Of a stretch of DNA of 64,000 bases, positions 42,066-51,638 are shown piece by piece. The stretch comes from RI-43 sp033764725 (GTDB lineage Bacteria; Pseudomonadota; Alphaproteobacteria; Caulobacterales; Aquidulcibacteraceae): NCBI GenBank assembly GCA_033764725.1, contig JANRIR010000005.1, positions 76,987-140,986 on the forward strand, written 5' to 3'. The notes under the pieces are model-generated. The model did no database searches. It was given only the letters and a program-made list of their open reading frames with translations, and was not told the DNA's origin. Numbering within the stretch: the stretch's first letter is position 1; each line of letters begins with the position of its first letter. The position numbers were made by a program, and so were the translations under genes.

Positions 42066-44111
42066 ATGATGCAACATTTGCGTATACATAAAATCATCCC
42101 GCTTTCCTTCGGCCTCTTCGCCCTCGCCGCGCCCGCATTTGCGCAAGACATCGTCGTCACCGCGGAGCGGCGCGCGCAGGATGCGGCGCGCGTCCCCGCG
42201 AACGCCGCGGCGCTGTCGGCGGACGCGCTCTCCTTCATCGCGCCGCAGGCGGTGAGCGAGGCGCTCAACCGGTTGCCGGGCGTGGCCATCCATCGCAACA
42301 ACGGCGTGGAGAATTTGCCCGCCATCCGCTCGCCGGTGCTGACCGGCGGGCAAAGCGCAGGATCGTTCCTGGTGCTGGAGGACGGCGTGCCGATCCGTGC
42401 GCCGGGCTTCGCCAATGTGAACCAGCTGTTCGAGACGAGCCTCGATTTCGCGCAACGCGTCGAGATCACGCGCGGGCCGGGCTCGGCGCTGTACGGCTCG
42501 AATGCGGTGCATGGAATCGTCAATGTGCTGACGCGCGCGCCGGGCGCCGACATCGACCATGCGGGCGACGCACGCATCGAGACCGATGTCGCCGGCGGCT
42601 ATGGCGGGGCGGTCGCGTATGGCTGGGGCGAGCGCGAGGGCGCCGTCGACGATCGCGTCGTGTCGCGGATCGGCATCGCCGCCCGCCATGAGGACGGCCC
42701 GCGCGCGGCCTCCGGCCTTGACCTGCAGACCGCGCTGTTCGGCGTCGACGCCTATGCCGGCGCGTGGACGATCGATGCGCGGCTGTTCGCGCAAAACCTG
42801 AACCAGGAGACGGCGAGCTTCATCGAGGGGACGAACGTCTTCGACAATTCCGCCTTGGCGCAAGCGAATCCGACGCCGGAAGCCTATCGCGATACGCAGA
42901 TCGTGCGTGCGCGCGCTACGCTGTCGCGTCCGATCGGCGCGCGCGGGCGCCTCGTCGTCACGCCCTATGCGCGCTGGATCGATGCGGATTTGAACCTCTC
43001 GTTCTTCCCGTCGAGGGCGCAGGAGATTTCACGCCAGAAGGGCGGCGGCGTGCAGACCGCGCTTTACCTTGACGCCAGCGAGGCGCTGTCGGTGATCGTC
43101 GGCGCCGATGCGGACGTCACGCGCGGGTCGCTCTACGAATTCCAGTCTCGCCCGACGACGACGACCTATGTGCAGGGGCTGCATTACGATTATGCGGTCG
43201 ATATGCGCGTTCTGGCCGCCTTTGCGCAGGCGCGCTGGACGTTCGCGCCGGATTGGAGCGCGACAGCGGGCCTGCGCGGCGAATGGGTGCGCTACGATTA
43301 CGACAATCGCGCGCCGGCGAACGATGTCGGACGCTTTCGCCGCCCCGCCGATCGTGTGGACGATTTCGACGCGGTGACGCCGAAGCTGGGCGTGGTGTGG
43401 ACGCCGGCGCCCGCGCAGACCGTGTGGCTCAATCTCGCGCGCGGCGCGCGGCCGCCGCAGATCACAGATCTCTATTCGCTGCAGACCACGCAAAGCCCGG
43501 GCGCGCAGGGCGTGGAGACGATCGAGTCCGCCGAGCTCGGTTGGCGCGGCGCGCTTGGGCCTGCGCACGTCGAGCTTGCGCTTTATGCGATGGAGAAGCG
43601 CGACACCGCGTTCCGCAACGCGGACGGCTTCACCGTGACCGACGGCGCCTCGCGCCATCGCGGCGTGGAGCTGTCGGGACGCTTGCCGCTCAGCGAAACC
43701 ATCGCGGCGTCGGGCTGGGTGAGCTACGCCGCGCACACCTATCGCTTCGACAATCCCTCCACGCGCGGCGGCGAAAGCATCCGCCGCGGCGACGATATCG
43801 ACGGCGCCCCGCGCTGGCTGTGGAACGCGCGGCTGGACTGGACGCCCGCGCCCACGACGCGCGTGGAGCTGGAATGGGTTCATGTCGGCGAGTATTTCAC
43901 AAACGCCGAAAACACCCGCCGCTATACCGGCCACGACGTGTTCAATCTGCGCGGCGAGGCGGCGCTCACGGAGGCTGTGTGGCTCAGCGCGGCCGTCCGC
44001 AATCTGGCGAACACGGACTACGCCGAACGCGCCGATTTCGCTTTCGGCGCCGACCGATACTTTCCCGGCGAGGGCCGCACGATCATGGTGGGCGTGCGTG
44101 GGGCGTTTTGA
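42066..44111 (+). CDS. TonB-dependent outer-membrane receptor
   Basis: The 681-residue protein has a signal peptide (SFGLFALAAPAFA) directly followed by a TonB box-like DIVVTAERR. The plug domain shows ALNRLPGVAIHRNNGVEN, VLEDGVPIRAPGFANVNQLF and VEITRGPGSALYGSNAVHGI; the barrel ends in the family-typical aromatic residue (VGVRGAF). ATG 42066 and the next codon ATG 42069 are both possible starts. The ligand is unknown; PQQ or a metal is a reasonable guess from the neighbouring quinoprotein gene. Energy would come from an ExbB-ExbD-TonB system such as the one at 56.3-58.8 kb. Confidence 0.93.
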   Translation: MMQHLRIHKIIPLSFGLFALAAPAFAQDIVVTAERRAQDAARVPANAAALSADALSFIAPQAVSEALNRLPGVAIHRNNGVENLPAIRSPVLTGGQSAGSFLVLEDGVPIRAPGFANVNQLFETSLDFAQRVEITRGPGSALYGSNAVHGIVNVLTRAPGADIDHAGDARIETDVAGGYGGAVAYGWGEREGAVDDRVVSRIGIAARHEDGPRAASGLDLQTALFGVDAYAGAWTIDARLFAQNLNQETASFIEGTNVFDNSALAQANPTPEAYRDTQIVRARATLSRPIGARGRLVVTPYARWIDADLNLSFFPSRAQEISRQKGGGVQTALYLDASEALSVIVGADADVTRGSLYEFQSRPTTTTYVQGLHYDYAVDMRVLAAFAQARWTFAPDWSATAGLRGEWVRYDYDNRAPANDVGRFRRPADRVDDFDAVTPKLGVVWTPAPAQTVWLNLARGARPPQITDLYSLQTTQSPGAQGVETIESAELGWRGALGPAHVELALYAMEKRDTAFRNADGFTVTDGASRHRGVELSGRLPLSETIAASGWVSYAAHTYRFDNPSTRGGESIRRGDDIDGAPRWLWNARLDWTPAPTTRVELEWVHVGEYFTNAENTRRYTGHDVFNLRGEAALTEAVWLSAAVRNLANTDYAERADFAFGADRYFPGEGRTIMVGVRGAF

Positions 44112-44132
44112 GGGTGTGTGCCGCAAGGCTCG

Positions 44133-44882
44133 TCAGACGTCGAACAACCTCGCCTGGTCCGGCTTTGCAGCTTGCGCGCGATTGCGCGTCTTGGCTGTTC
44201 GCAAAGACGGCGTTGATTTCTCTGCTGCCGAATGATTGGCGTAGGTTTTCCAGGTTGGCGCGTATTCTTCCGCCTGATTGCCCCAGGCAGACCAACCCGG
44301 CCGCGTGCCACGCGCGAATAATTCGAGATATGGGCCGGCGCTGCACGCTTCGATAATGTCGTAAGCTTCATCAGGTTTGCGCGAATGCTCGCGCTTGCGT
44401 GACGGAATGATGTTGACTTGCCGTCGGCCTGCTTCTCGCGTCCGCGCGTTTTTGCCTTTGACGCCGAAGAGCAAAAGCTCGGTTACGTTGCGAAAATAGA
44501 AGCCGACGCCGCGGCCGTCGGGGCCACCGTCCTTGCGCGTCTTGTACCACACGATGTTTGACTTGTAGGCGAAGCCCCAGGCCTGCATGACGCGCAGTCC
44601 CTCCGGGAGGAGCGCGTTCGGCACCCACAAATAAAGGTGGCTTGTATCTGCAGCGTAGTCGCCGATTGGCAGCGCGCAGACTTCCTCAGTCGTCATTGTG
44701 CTGTAGCGATTGAGGCGCTTGTGCTCCGGCGCCATCTTGCCGGTGCGATTCGTAAACTGCCACGGCGGATCCGCGAGGATTGTTCCAAAGCGATGACCGT
44801 GTGCTGCGCGAGCAAGATCACGCGTGGCCGCCAGAACCGTGGTGCGGCTGTCGTCAGTGATTGTCGCTATCGTCTTCGTCAT
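44133..44882 (-). CDS. MT-A70-family DNA adenine methyltransferase
   Basis: The 249-residue product has the DPPW catalytic motif at 38-41 (GTILADPPWQFTNRTG), followed by LPIGDYAADTSHLYLWVPNA, FAYKSNIVWYKTRKDGG and ELFARGTRPGWSAWGNQAEE, all as in MT-A70-type m6A methylases. It starts at ATG 44882 with AGGAA seven bases upstream; a TTG two codons earlier is less likely. It overlaps the 3' end of the endonuclease gene by 29 bp on the same strand. The likely role is to protect host DNA at the cognate site; the site sequence is not known. Confidence 0.9.
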   Translation of the reverse strand: MTKTIATITDDSRTTVLAATRDLARAAHGHRFGTILADPPWQFTNRTGKMAPEHKRLNRYSTMTTEEVCALPIGDYAADTSHLYLWVPNALLPEGLRVMQAWGFAYKSNIVWYKTRKDGGPDGRGVGFYFRNVTELLLFGVKGKNARTREAGRRQVNIIPSRKREHSRKPDEAYDIIEACSAGPYLELFARGTRPGWSAWGNQAEEYAPTWKTYANHSAAEKSTPSLRTAKTRNRAQAAKPDQARLFDV

Positions 44883-45507
44883 CTGCAATTCCTGACACAG
44901 GCGCTATCGGATTGGCTTGGTCGTCGACCAGAAGTCTGTCGGTGATTCCGAACACGAGCACAGGGCAACCCCCTCCGCCTCCGCCGTCTAGTCGCGGAAG
45001 CAGCTTCGCCATGTGTGTTGTCGAGTTGCCAAAACTTGATCCGCGTCCGAGGCTTTCAAAGGTCCGCTGAAGGTGGTCTGACCGCGTAATGATCACCCCG
45101 CAGTCGATCACTCTTAGATCAAACAGGAGTCGAAAGTTATTCAGGTCCCGGTCGAAAAAAGGGTCCTTGTTGTTCCACTCGACTTCAAGCGCGATCCGCC
45201 CTTTGAAGCAGTCCACTTTATGGGTGGGTGAGGGAGTGCTTACGCCATCAATTTCAATCGCAGTCTTGAACTGCTTCTCAATCCAGCCTGCGCTTACGAG
45301 CGGATATTCTAGTCTTTTGACGATCTTCGAGCGGCTACCGCCAGGCGTTGCAATCTCACTCTTATAAAGTCGAAATATACGCAAAGCAGTGAGTATCTCG
45401 CTCCATTCCACCGGCGCAGACGTTGACAACACTCCGGCGGCATTCCGCCACTCATGAACCTCATACAGGTCATGGATGTCGCTTGGGACAAGGTGCGTCG
45501 TGACCAT
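44854..45507 (-). CDS. BglII-family type II restriction endonuclease
   Basis: The 217-residue product resembles the BglII endonuclease family. The active-site arrangement D-x8-E-x-E is at D99, E108, E110 (KVDCFKGRIALEVEWNNKDP), the same spacing as D84/E93/Q95 of BglII, with Glu in place of Gln. The downstream FFDRDLNNFRLLFDLRVIDC and CGVIITRSDHLQRTFESLGRG also fit. The C-terminus has a GGGGGG run and an acidic tail. The gene is less GC-rich than its surroundings (28 of 60 bases G/C at 45361-45420), which suggests acquisition. It precedes its methylase in the transcript. Confidence 0.8.
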   Translation of the reverse strand: MVTTHLVPSDIHDLYEVHEWRNAAGVLSTSAPVEWSEILTALRIFRLYKSEIATPGGSRSKIVKRLEYPLVSAGWIEKQFKTAIEIDGVSTPSPTHKVDCFKGRIALEVEWNNKDPFFDRDLNNFRLLFDLRVIDCGVIITRSDHLQRTFESLGRGSSFGNSTTHMAKLLPRLDGGGGGGCPVLVFGITDRLLVDDQANPIAPVSGIADDEDDSDNH

Positions 45508-45571
45508 GCACCATGCCTAAAGTGCGTCGGGGGCCTTTGTCGAACCTAGAACAAAACATAAACAATATCAA

Positions 45572-45604
45572 GAAAAAAACGGCGGAGCTTTCGCCCCGCC
45601 GTTG
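45572..45604 (-). terminator. Intrinsic terminator of groESL
   Basis: Read on the minus strand, AACGGCGGGGCGAAAGCTCCGCCGTT forms a GC stem with a GAAA-type loop and is followed by a run of T residues (complement of the A-run at 45573-45579). It lies ~70 bp after the groEL stop and before the endonuclease gene. Confidence 0.9.
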
Positions 45605-45675
45605 ATGTTTTCCATGAACATAGGCCCCGGATCGCCGCTGTTCGCGGCGTCCGGGGTTGATCGGCTAACCGCCGA

Positions 45676-47325
<1,650 letters not shown>

Positions 47326-47363
47326 TGGAATGTACCTCTGAGTGTTGTGTGAGTTCTGAAATC

Positions 47364-47430
47364 AGCGAATAGCGAATAGCGAGTGGGGTGATGCAGCGTC
47401 TCTATTCGCTACTCACCATTCGCCATTCGC
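47364..47430. repeat. Imperfect inverted repeat in the groES-groEL gap
   Basis: The left arm GCGAATAGCGAATAGCGAGT and the right arm CTATTCGCTACTCACCATTC (continuing CGCCATTCGC) are imperfectly complementary and each contains short tandem units (GCGAATA, CATTCGC). A second palindrome, GCGCGCTGCGCGCGC, follows near the groES stop. In the mRNA these would form stable hairpins between the two cistrons. Confidence 0.75.
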
Positions 47431-47447
47431 CCGCGCGCTGCGCGCGC

Positions 47448-47768
47448 TCAAGCCGCCTTCTTGCCCTTCTCGGACTTGCCTTCGATCACGCCCATGATGT
47501 CGCTCTCCTTCATGACGAGGAGCTCTTCGCCATCGATGGTGACCTCGGTGCCCGACCACTTGCCGAACAGGATGCGGTCGCCGACCTTGACGTCCATGTC
47601 GATGCGCTCGCCGTCTTCGTCACGGCCGCCCGGGCCGACGGCGATGACTTCGCCTTCCTGGGGCTTTTCCTTGGCGGTGTCGGGGATGATGATCCCGCCC
47701 TTGGTCTTTTCTTCTTCCTTCACGCGCTTCACGAGAACGCGGTCGTGCAGGGGACGAAAGCTCGCCAC
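47448..47768 (-). CDS. groES: Co-chaperonin GroES
   Basis: The lid of the GroEL chamber. The start is GTG 47768, with AAGGAG about seven bases upstream, giving a 106-residue protein that begins ASFRPLHDRVLVKRV; the longer upstream frame covers the CIRCE leader. The mobile loop EEKTKGGIIIPDTAKEKP and the dome region VAVGPGGRDEDGERI-like segment are present, and KVGDRILFGKWSGTEVTIDG matches the family. It is first in the groESL operon. Confidence 0.97.
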   Translation of the reverse strand: MASFRPLHDRVLVKRVKEEEKTKGGIIIPDTAKEKPQEGEVIAVGPGGRDEDGERIDMDVKVGDRILFGKWSGTEVTIDGEELLVMKESDIMGVIEGKSEKGKKAA

Positions 47769-47830
47769 TGGCTGCTCCTTCGGTTTGGATGTCTTGAACG
47801 GAAACGGAACAACAGACGAGAATAAGCGCA

Positions 47831-47857
47831 TTGGCACTCACCCATGTCGATTGCTAA
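47831..47857 (-). promoter_or_regulatory. CIRCE operator (HrcA binding site)
   Basis: On the minus strand TTAGCAATC-N9-GAGTGCCAA matches the CIRCE consensus TTAGCACTC-N9-GAGTGCTAA with one mismatch in each arm and the exact nine-base spacer. It lies just downstream of the -10 element of the groES promoter, as expected for HrcA repression. Confidence 0.92.
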
Positions 47858-47864
47858 CGGCCGG

Positions 47865-47893
47865 TAGATAGTGGCGCCGCCCCGCGCCGTCAA
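47865..47893 (-). promoter_or_regulatory. Promoter of groESL
   Basis: On the minus strand TTGACG (47893-47888) and TATCTA (47870-47865) are separated by 17 bases. Transcription would start near 47858, at the edge of the CIRCE site. A housekeeping-type promoter is indicated; a heat-shock sigma element was not obvious. Confidence 0.8.
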
Positions 47894-47903
47894 CACCCCA
47901 AAC

Positions 47904-48125
47904 CCGTCCCTGCCCGTGAGGGGAGGGCGTCATGCGCAGCATGACGGGTGGGGCGGCTGCGCGACGCTGAGGACGTTGGCGCCGCCGCCCCCACCGTCGG
48001 CCTGTGGCCGACACCTCCCCCTCGCGTGGGAGGACGGCAATCGCCGCCGCCGAGCCTGACTCCGTCCCTCCCCGTGAGGGGAGGGTGTCATGCGCAGCAT
48101 GACGGGTGGGGCGCCGGCGCGACGG
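47904..48125. repeat. GC-rich palindromic repeats, family B (two units)
   Basis: Two similar units start at CCGTCCCTGCCCGTGAGGGG (47904) and TCCGTCCCTCCCCGTGAGGG (48061), each followed by GTCATGCGCAGCATGACGGG and TGGGGCG. Between them lies CACCGTCGGCCTGTGGCCGA. The same pattern occurs at 58855. The gap between the groES promoter and the DUF1499 gene (47894-48147) holds nothing else recognisable. Confidence 0.85.
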
Positions 48126-48147
48126 TCGGGCGTTTTGAAGCGCGCGC

Positions 48148-48948
48148 TCAGCTCGCGCCGTGGGCCTGGAGGGCGGCGAGATAGGCGCGGATGCGTTTGG
48201 CGTTGGCGCCGAGATCGGAGACCCCCACACGGGAGGACGAGCGAACATCGATCACCGACCCGCCCTCGGTGGGGGTCACGCGCACCACGATGTCGTCGAC
48301 GAAGCCGAAGAAGAAGGACTGCACCGTCGCCTCGATCCGCCCGGTCGTGCGGTCGGAATAGGTGACGGTCCACCCCTGCGCCTCGGCGGCGGCGAGCGCG
48401 AGGTCGAAGGCGCGCTCGGGCGAGTCGGCCACGGCCAGAGGCTGGATGTCGGCATAGGCGGTCGCCTGGACTTCGCCATTGGTTTTGCCGGCGAGGTCGC
48501 CCCAGCGCGGGCCCTCGGGAATGCGCTGGTCGGCGTGGACGACGCTGTTGGCCATGGCGATGCCGGCGCGCGCCTCGGCCACGTCGGGAGAGAATTCCGG
48601 CGGGTTGGCGAGGTCGGTCGAGACGTCATGGATGGGCGGGATGTCAGCTGCGCCCGCCGCCGCATAGGCGCCGTAACCCAGGCCGGCGGCCGGGATCGCC
48701 AGCGCCAAAAGCGCCGTCGCCACGCCGCGGCGCGGCGGCACGAATATCGCCAGCAACAGCCCGATCAGCGCAAAGCCGGCTGCCCCCATCAGCACCAGCG
48801 GCCCGAAGCGGAACGTCATCAGGCCAAAGCCGATGGTCCAGTCCAACAGACCGAATTTCGTGCCAAAGGCCGCGGCCAGAAAATAGACGGGCACAAGCAG
48901 CGACGCGATCAGCGCCGCCGTCACCCAGATGTTGCGAATGCCCGCCAT
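48148..48948 (-). CDS. DUF1499 membrane protein
   Basis: The 266-residue protein has an N-terminal membrane portion with three helices (VTAALIASLLVPVYFLAAAF, FGPLVLMGAAGFALIGLLLA, GVATALLALAIPAAGLGYGA) and a C-terminal DUF1499 domain (AFDLALAAAEAQGWTVTYSD, GRIEATVQSFFFGFVDDIVV, VIDVRSSSRVGVSDLGANAK). DUF1499 has no established function. It lies downstream of a VOC-family gene and an acyl-CoA ligase on the same strand. Confidence 0.85.
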   Translation of the reverse strand: MAGIRNIWVTAALIASLLVPVYFLAAAFGTKFGLLDWTIGFGLMTFRFGPLVLMGAAGFALIGLLLAIFVPPRRGVATALLALAIPAAGLGYGAYAAAGAADIPPIHDVSTDLANPPEFSPDVAEARAGIAMANSVVHADQRIPEGPRWGDLAGKTNGEVQATAYADIQPLAVADSPERAFDLALAAAEAQGWTVTYSDRTTGRIEATVQSFFFGFVDDIVVRVTPTEGGSVIDVRSSSRVGVSDLGANAKRIRAYLAALQAHGAS

Positions 48949-48966
48949 GCGGCCGCTCCTTTTCCG

Positions 48967-49353
48967 TCACCGTCTGCGCGAGACCAGGTCCCACAGGTTC
49001 CCGAACAGATCCCTGAACACAACGACGCGGCCATAGGTTTCGTCCCGCGGCGTCTCGATGAAATCGACGCCGCGGGCGCGATAGGTCTCGTAGTCGCGGT
49101 CGAAATCGTCGGTTTCCAGAAAAAATCCCACGCGCCCGCCGGTCTGGTCGCCGACATGGGCGGCCTGAACGGCGTTGGCGGCTTTGGCCAGCAGCAGCGC
49201 AGCGCCCCCGTCGCCGGGGCTGACGACGACGAAGCGCTTGGCCGGCCCCATCGGCGTGTCCTCCAGCAGCGCAAAGCCGAGCGTCTGCGTGAAATAGGCG
49301 ATCGCCTCGTCGTAATCGCGCACGACTAGGGTCACGCGGTTCAGCCGCATCAT
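48967..49353 (-). CDS. VOC/glyoxalase-family protein
   Basis: The 128-residue product is a single vicinal-oxygen-chelate domain with two beta-alpha-beta-beta-beta units (RVTLVVRDYDEAIAYFTQTL and GFFLETDDFDRDYETYRARG) and the closing VVVFRDLFGNLWDLV. It is probably a metal-binding lyase or dioxygenase-like protein of unknown substrate. Its ATG at 49353 overlaps the acyl-CoA ligase stop (ATGA), so the two are co-translated. Confidence 0.88.
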   Translation of the reverse strand: MMRLNRVTLVVRDYDEAIAYFTQTLGFALLEDTPMGPAKRFVVVSPGDGGAALLLAKAANAVQAAHVGDQTGGRVGFFLETDDFDRDYETYRARGVDFIETPRDETYGRVVVFRDLFGNLWDLVSRRR

Positions 49354-51005
49354 TCGGCCGCCTGCGCTGAGGGCAGGCGATAATCCTTGAAGGTTTCGCG
49401 CAACGCCAATTTGTTGATCTTGCCGGTGGCGCCGAGCGGAATTTTCTCGACCATGACAACGTCATCCGGCGTCCACCATTTGGCGATCTTGCCGTCGAGA
49501 TACGCGAGCACGCTCTCCTTGGTGGGCGCGCCGCCGGGCGCCGGCTCGATGATGAGCAGCGGGCGTTCGTCCCATTTCGGATGATAAATCCCGATCACCG
49601 CCGCGCAGGCGACGCCCTCGGCGCCGAGCGCGATGTTTTCAATATCGATGGAGGAAATCCATTCGCCGCCGGATTTGATCACGTCCTTGGCGCGGTCGGT
49701 GATCTGCATGTAGCCGTTTTCATCGATCGTGGCCACGTCGCCGGTGTCGAAGAAGCCGTCCTCCTCCAGTGCGGTTCCATCGGGCCGACGCGCGCCGTCA
49801 TTGCGGAAATAGGCCTTCGCCACCGAAGGCCCGCGCACCTGCAGGCGCCCGAACGCCTTGCCGTCATGCGGGCGTTCCTTGCCTTCGTCGTCGACGATCT
49901 TCATCTCGACGGTGAATACGGCGCGGCCCTGCTTGAGTTTCAGGCGCATGCGCTCGTCGATGTCGCGCGTGGAATCTTCCGGCGTCAGCGCGCCGAGCGT
50001 GCCGATCGGGCTCAGCTCCGTCATGCCCCAGGCGTGGATGACGTCGACGCCATAGTCGACCTCGAACGCGCGCAGCACCGCTTCCGGCACCGCCGAACCG
50101 CCGATGGCGACGCGCTTGAGCGTGGTCAACTTGGCTTTTGATTCACGCAAATATTGCAGCAGCATGAGCCACACTGTCGGCACCGCGGCGGTGAAGGTCA
50201 CGCCTTCGCTTTCGAGCAATTCATAGACGCTCGCGCCGTCGAGCTTGGCGCCGGGCATCACGAGCTTCGCGCCCGCCATCGGCGCCACGAACGCGATCGC
50301 CCACGCATTGGCGTGGAACATCGGCACCACCGGCATCACCACGTCGCTCGCCTTGATGCCGAAGCAATCGGGCTGGTTGGCGGCGAGCGCATGGATCATG
50401 TTGGAGCGGTGCGAATAGAGCACGCCCTTGGGATTGCCCGTCGTGCCCGACGTGTAACACAGGCCCGCGGCGGTGTTTTCGTCGAACCCGCCCCAGCGCG
50501 CATCGGCCGGCCGACCGGCGATGAAGTCCTCGTAGGCGACCGCGTTGCGCAACGTGGTCTGCGGCATGTGCGCAGCGTCGGTCAGGATCACGTAGCGCTC
50601 GATCGTGGTCAATTGATCGGCGATCTTTTCGATCAGCGGCACGAAGGTGAGGTCGAGGAAGAGAATGCGGTCGGCCGCGTGGTTGGCGATATAGACGATC
50701 TGTTCGGGAAATAGCCGCGGATTGATCGTGTGCAGCACCGCGCCGACGCCGGACGCGCCGTACCACACCTCCATGTGCCGGGCGGAATTCCAAGCCAAGG
50801 TCGCAACGCGGTCGCCGACGGCGATCCCGGCGTCGTGCAGCCCGTGCGAGACCTGCTTGGCGCGCGTCCACAGCGCCGCATAGGTGGTGCGGACGATGGG
50901 GCCTTCGACGCTGCGGCTGACGATCTCGCGCCGCGGCGCGGTGACCCTGGCGTGGTCCAGGATCTTGTCGAGCGTCATCGACCAGTCCTGCATCGAGCCC
51001 AGCAT
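49350..51005 (-). CDS. Acyl-CoA ligase (AMP-binding, AlkK-like)
   Basis: ATP-dependent activation of a carboxylic acid to its CoA thioester. The 551-residue product has the AMP motif LCYTSGTTGNPKGVLYSHRS, VPMFHANAWAIAFVAPMAGA, AWGMTELSPIGTLG, GFFDTGDVATIDENGYMQIT and the C-terminal catalytic lysine region GATGKINKLALRETFKDY. MQDWSMTLDKILDHARV at the start is typical of the AlkK/DmdB-like medium-chain ligases. ATG 51005 is preferred because GGGAG is at the right distance; ATG 51011 is too close to it. Confidence 0.93.
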   Translation of the reverse strand: MLGSMQDWSMTLDKILDHARVTAPRREIVSRSVEGPIVRTTYAALWTRAKQVSHGLHDAGIAVGDRVATLAWNSARHMEVWYGASGVGAVLHTINPRLFPEQIVYIANHAADRILFLDLTFVPLIEKIADQLTTIERYVILTDAAHMPQTTLRNAVAYEDFIAGRPADARWGGFDENTAAGLCYTSGTTGNPKGVLYSHRSNMIHALAANQPDCFGIKASDVVMPVVPMFHANAWAIAFVAPMAGAKLVMPGAKLDGASVYELLESEGVTFTAAVPTVWLMLLQYLRESKAKLTTLKRVAIGGSAVPEAVLRAFEVDYGVDVIHAWGMTELSPIGTLGALTPEDSTRDIDERMRLKLKQGRAVFTVEMKIVDDEGKERPHDGKAFGRLQVRGPSVAKAYFRNDGARRPDGTALEEDGFFDTGDVATIDENGYMQITDRAKDVIKSGGEWISSIDIENIALGAEGVACAAVIGIYHPKWDERPLLIIEPAPGGAPTKESVLAYLDGKIAKWWTPDDVVMVEKIPLGATGKINKLALRETFKDYRLPSAQAAE

Positions 51006-51098
51006 GCGCATTCTCCCAGCGTTGACGGCGCGCCGTTGGCCCGGCGCCTGTGGAAGACTGGTTTAGGTCGGCGCGCGCACGTGGGCAAATGCCGCCGT

Positions 51099-51545
51099 TC
51101 AGGCGACCTTGCGGGTCTCGGCGCGACGCCGCCCCGGCGGTGGATTGAGCATGCGCACCGCCACCGCCGCAGTCGCCGGGCGGGCGAGGCGGTCGACCGC
51201 GATCGGATCGTCGCTGAAGCTGTAGCCGGCGGCCTGCATGCGGTCCCACAAGGCGCGCGCGCCGGCGGCGTTCACCGGTTGGGCGGCGCGCGGGATCAAC
51301 CGGGTGACGCGGCCGAAATCGGCGGCCGGGCCATAGGCCGCCGCAAACAGGCATTGGCCCGCGGTCTCTTCAGCCCAGAGCGAGGCGACCAGCGCCGCAG
51401 TCATCGCGCCCACCCCGTAGCGCCGCACCGCGGTGATGTCGGACAGTCTGGGAATGGCCGTTTTGAGCGGAGGTCGCGGCGCCTGCATCCTGCCCAGACG
51501 CGCAACCATCAAGGCCGCCGCCGCCGCCGCACGCAGTCCGCGCAT
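51099..51545 (-). CDS. Hypothetical protein
   Basis: A 148-residue open frame preceded by GGGGGAA. The N-terminus is Ala-rich and may be a weak signal (RAAAAAALMVARLG), and the rest is Ala/Arg rich with a few Pro (YGPAADFGRVTRLIPRAAQP, MLNPPPGRRRAETRK). I do not recognise a family. Codon use fits the neighbourhood and the space between the ligase and pdxH is otherwise empty. It could be a real small gene or a chance open frame in GC-rich DNA. Confidence 0.45.
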   Translation of the reverse strand: MRGLRAAAAAALMVARLGRMQAPRPPLKTAIPRLSDITAVRRYGVGAMTAALVASLWAEETAGQCLFAAAYGPAADFGRVTRLIPRAAQPVNAAGARALWDRMQAAGYSFSDDPIAVDRLARPATAAVAVRMLNPPPGRRRAETRKVA

Positions 51546-51638
51546 GTCGTTCCCCCACCCGATGCGCGTTCATCATCGGGCAGGGATGCTGAACAAGCGG
51601 TAAAGCGTGGCGCAGACTCGGGCGTCAGCGCGCCAGCG

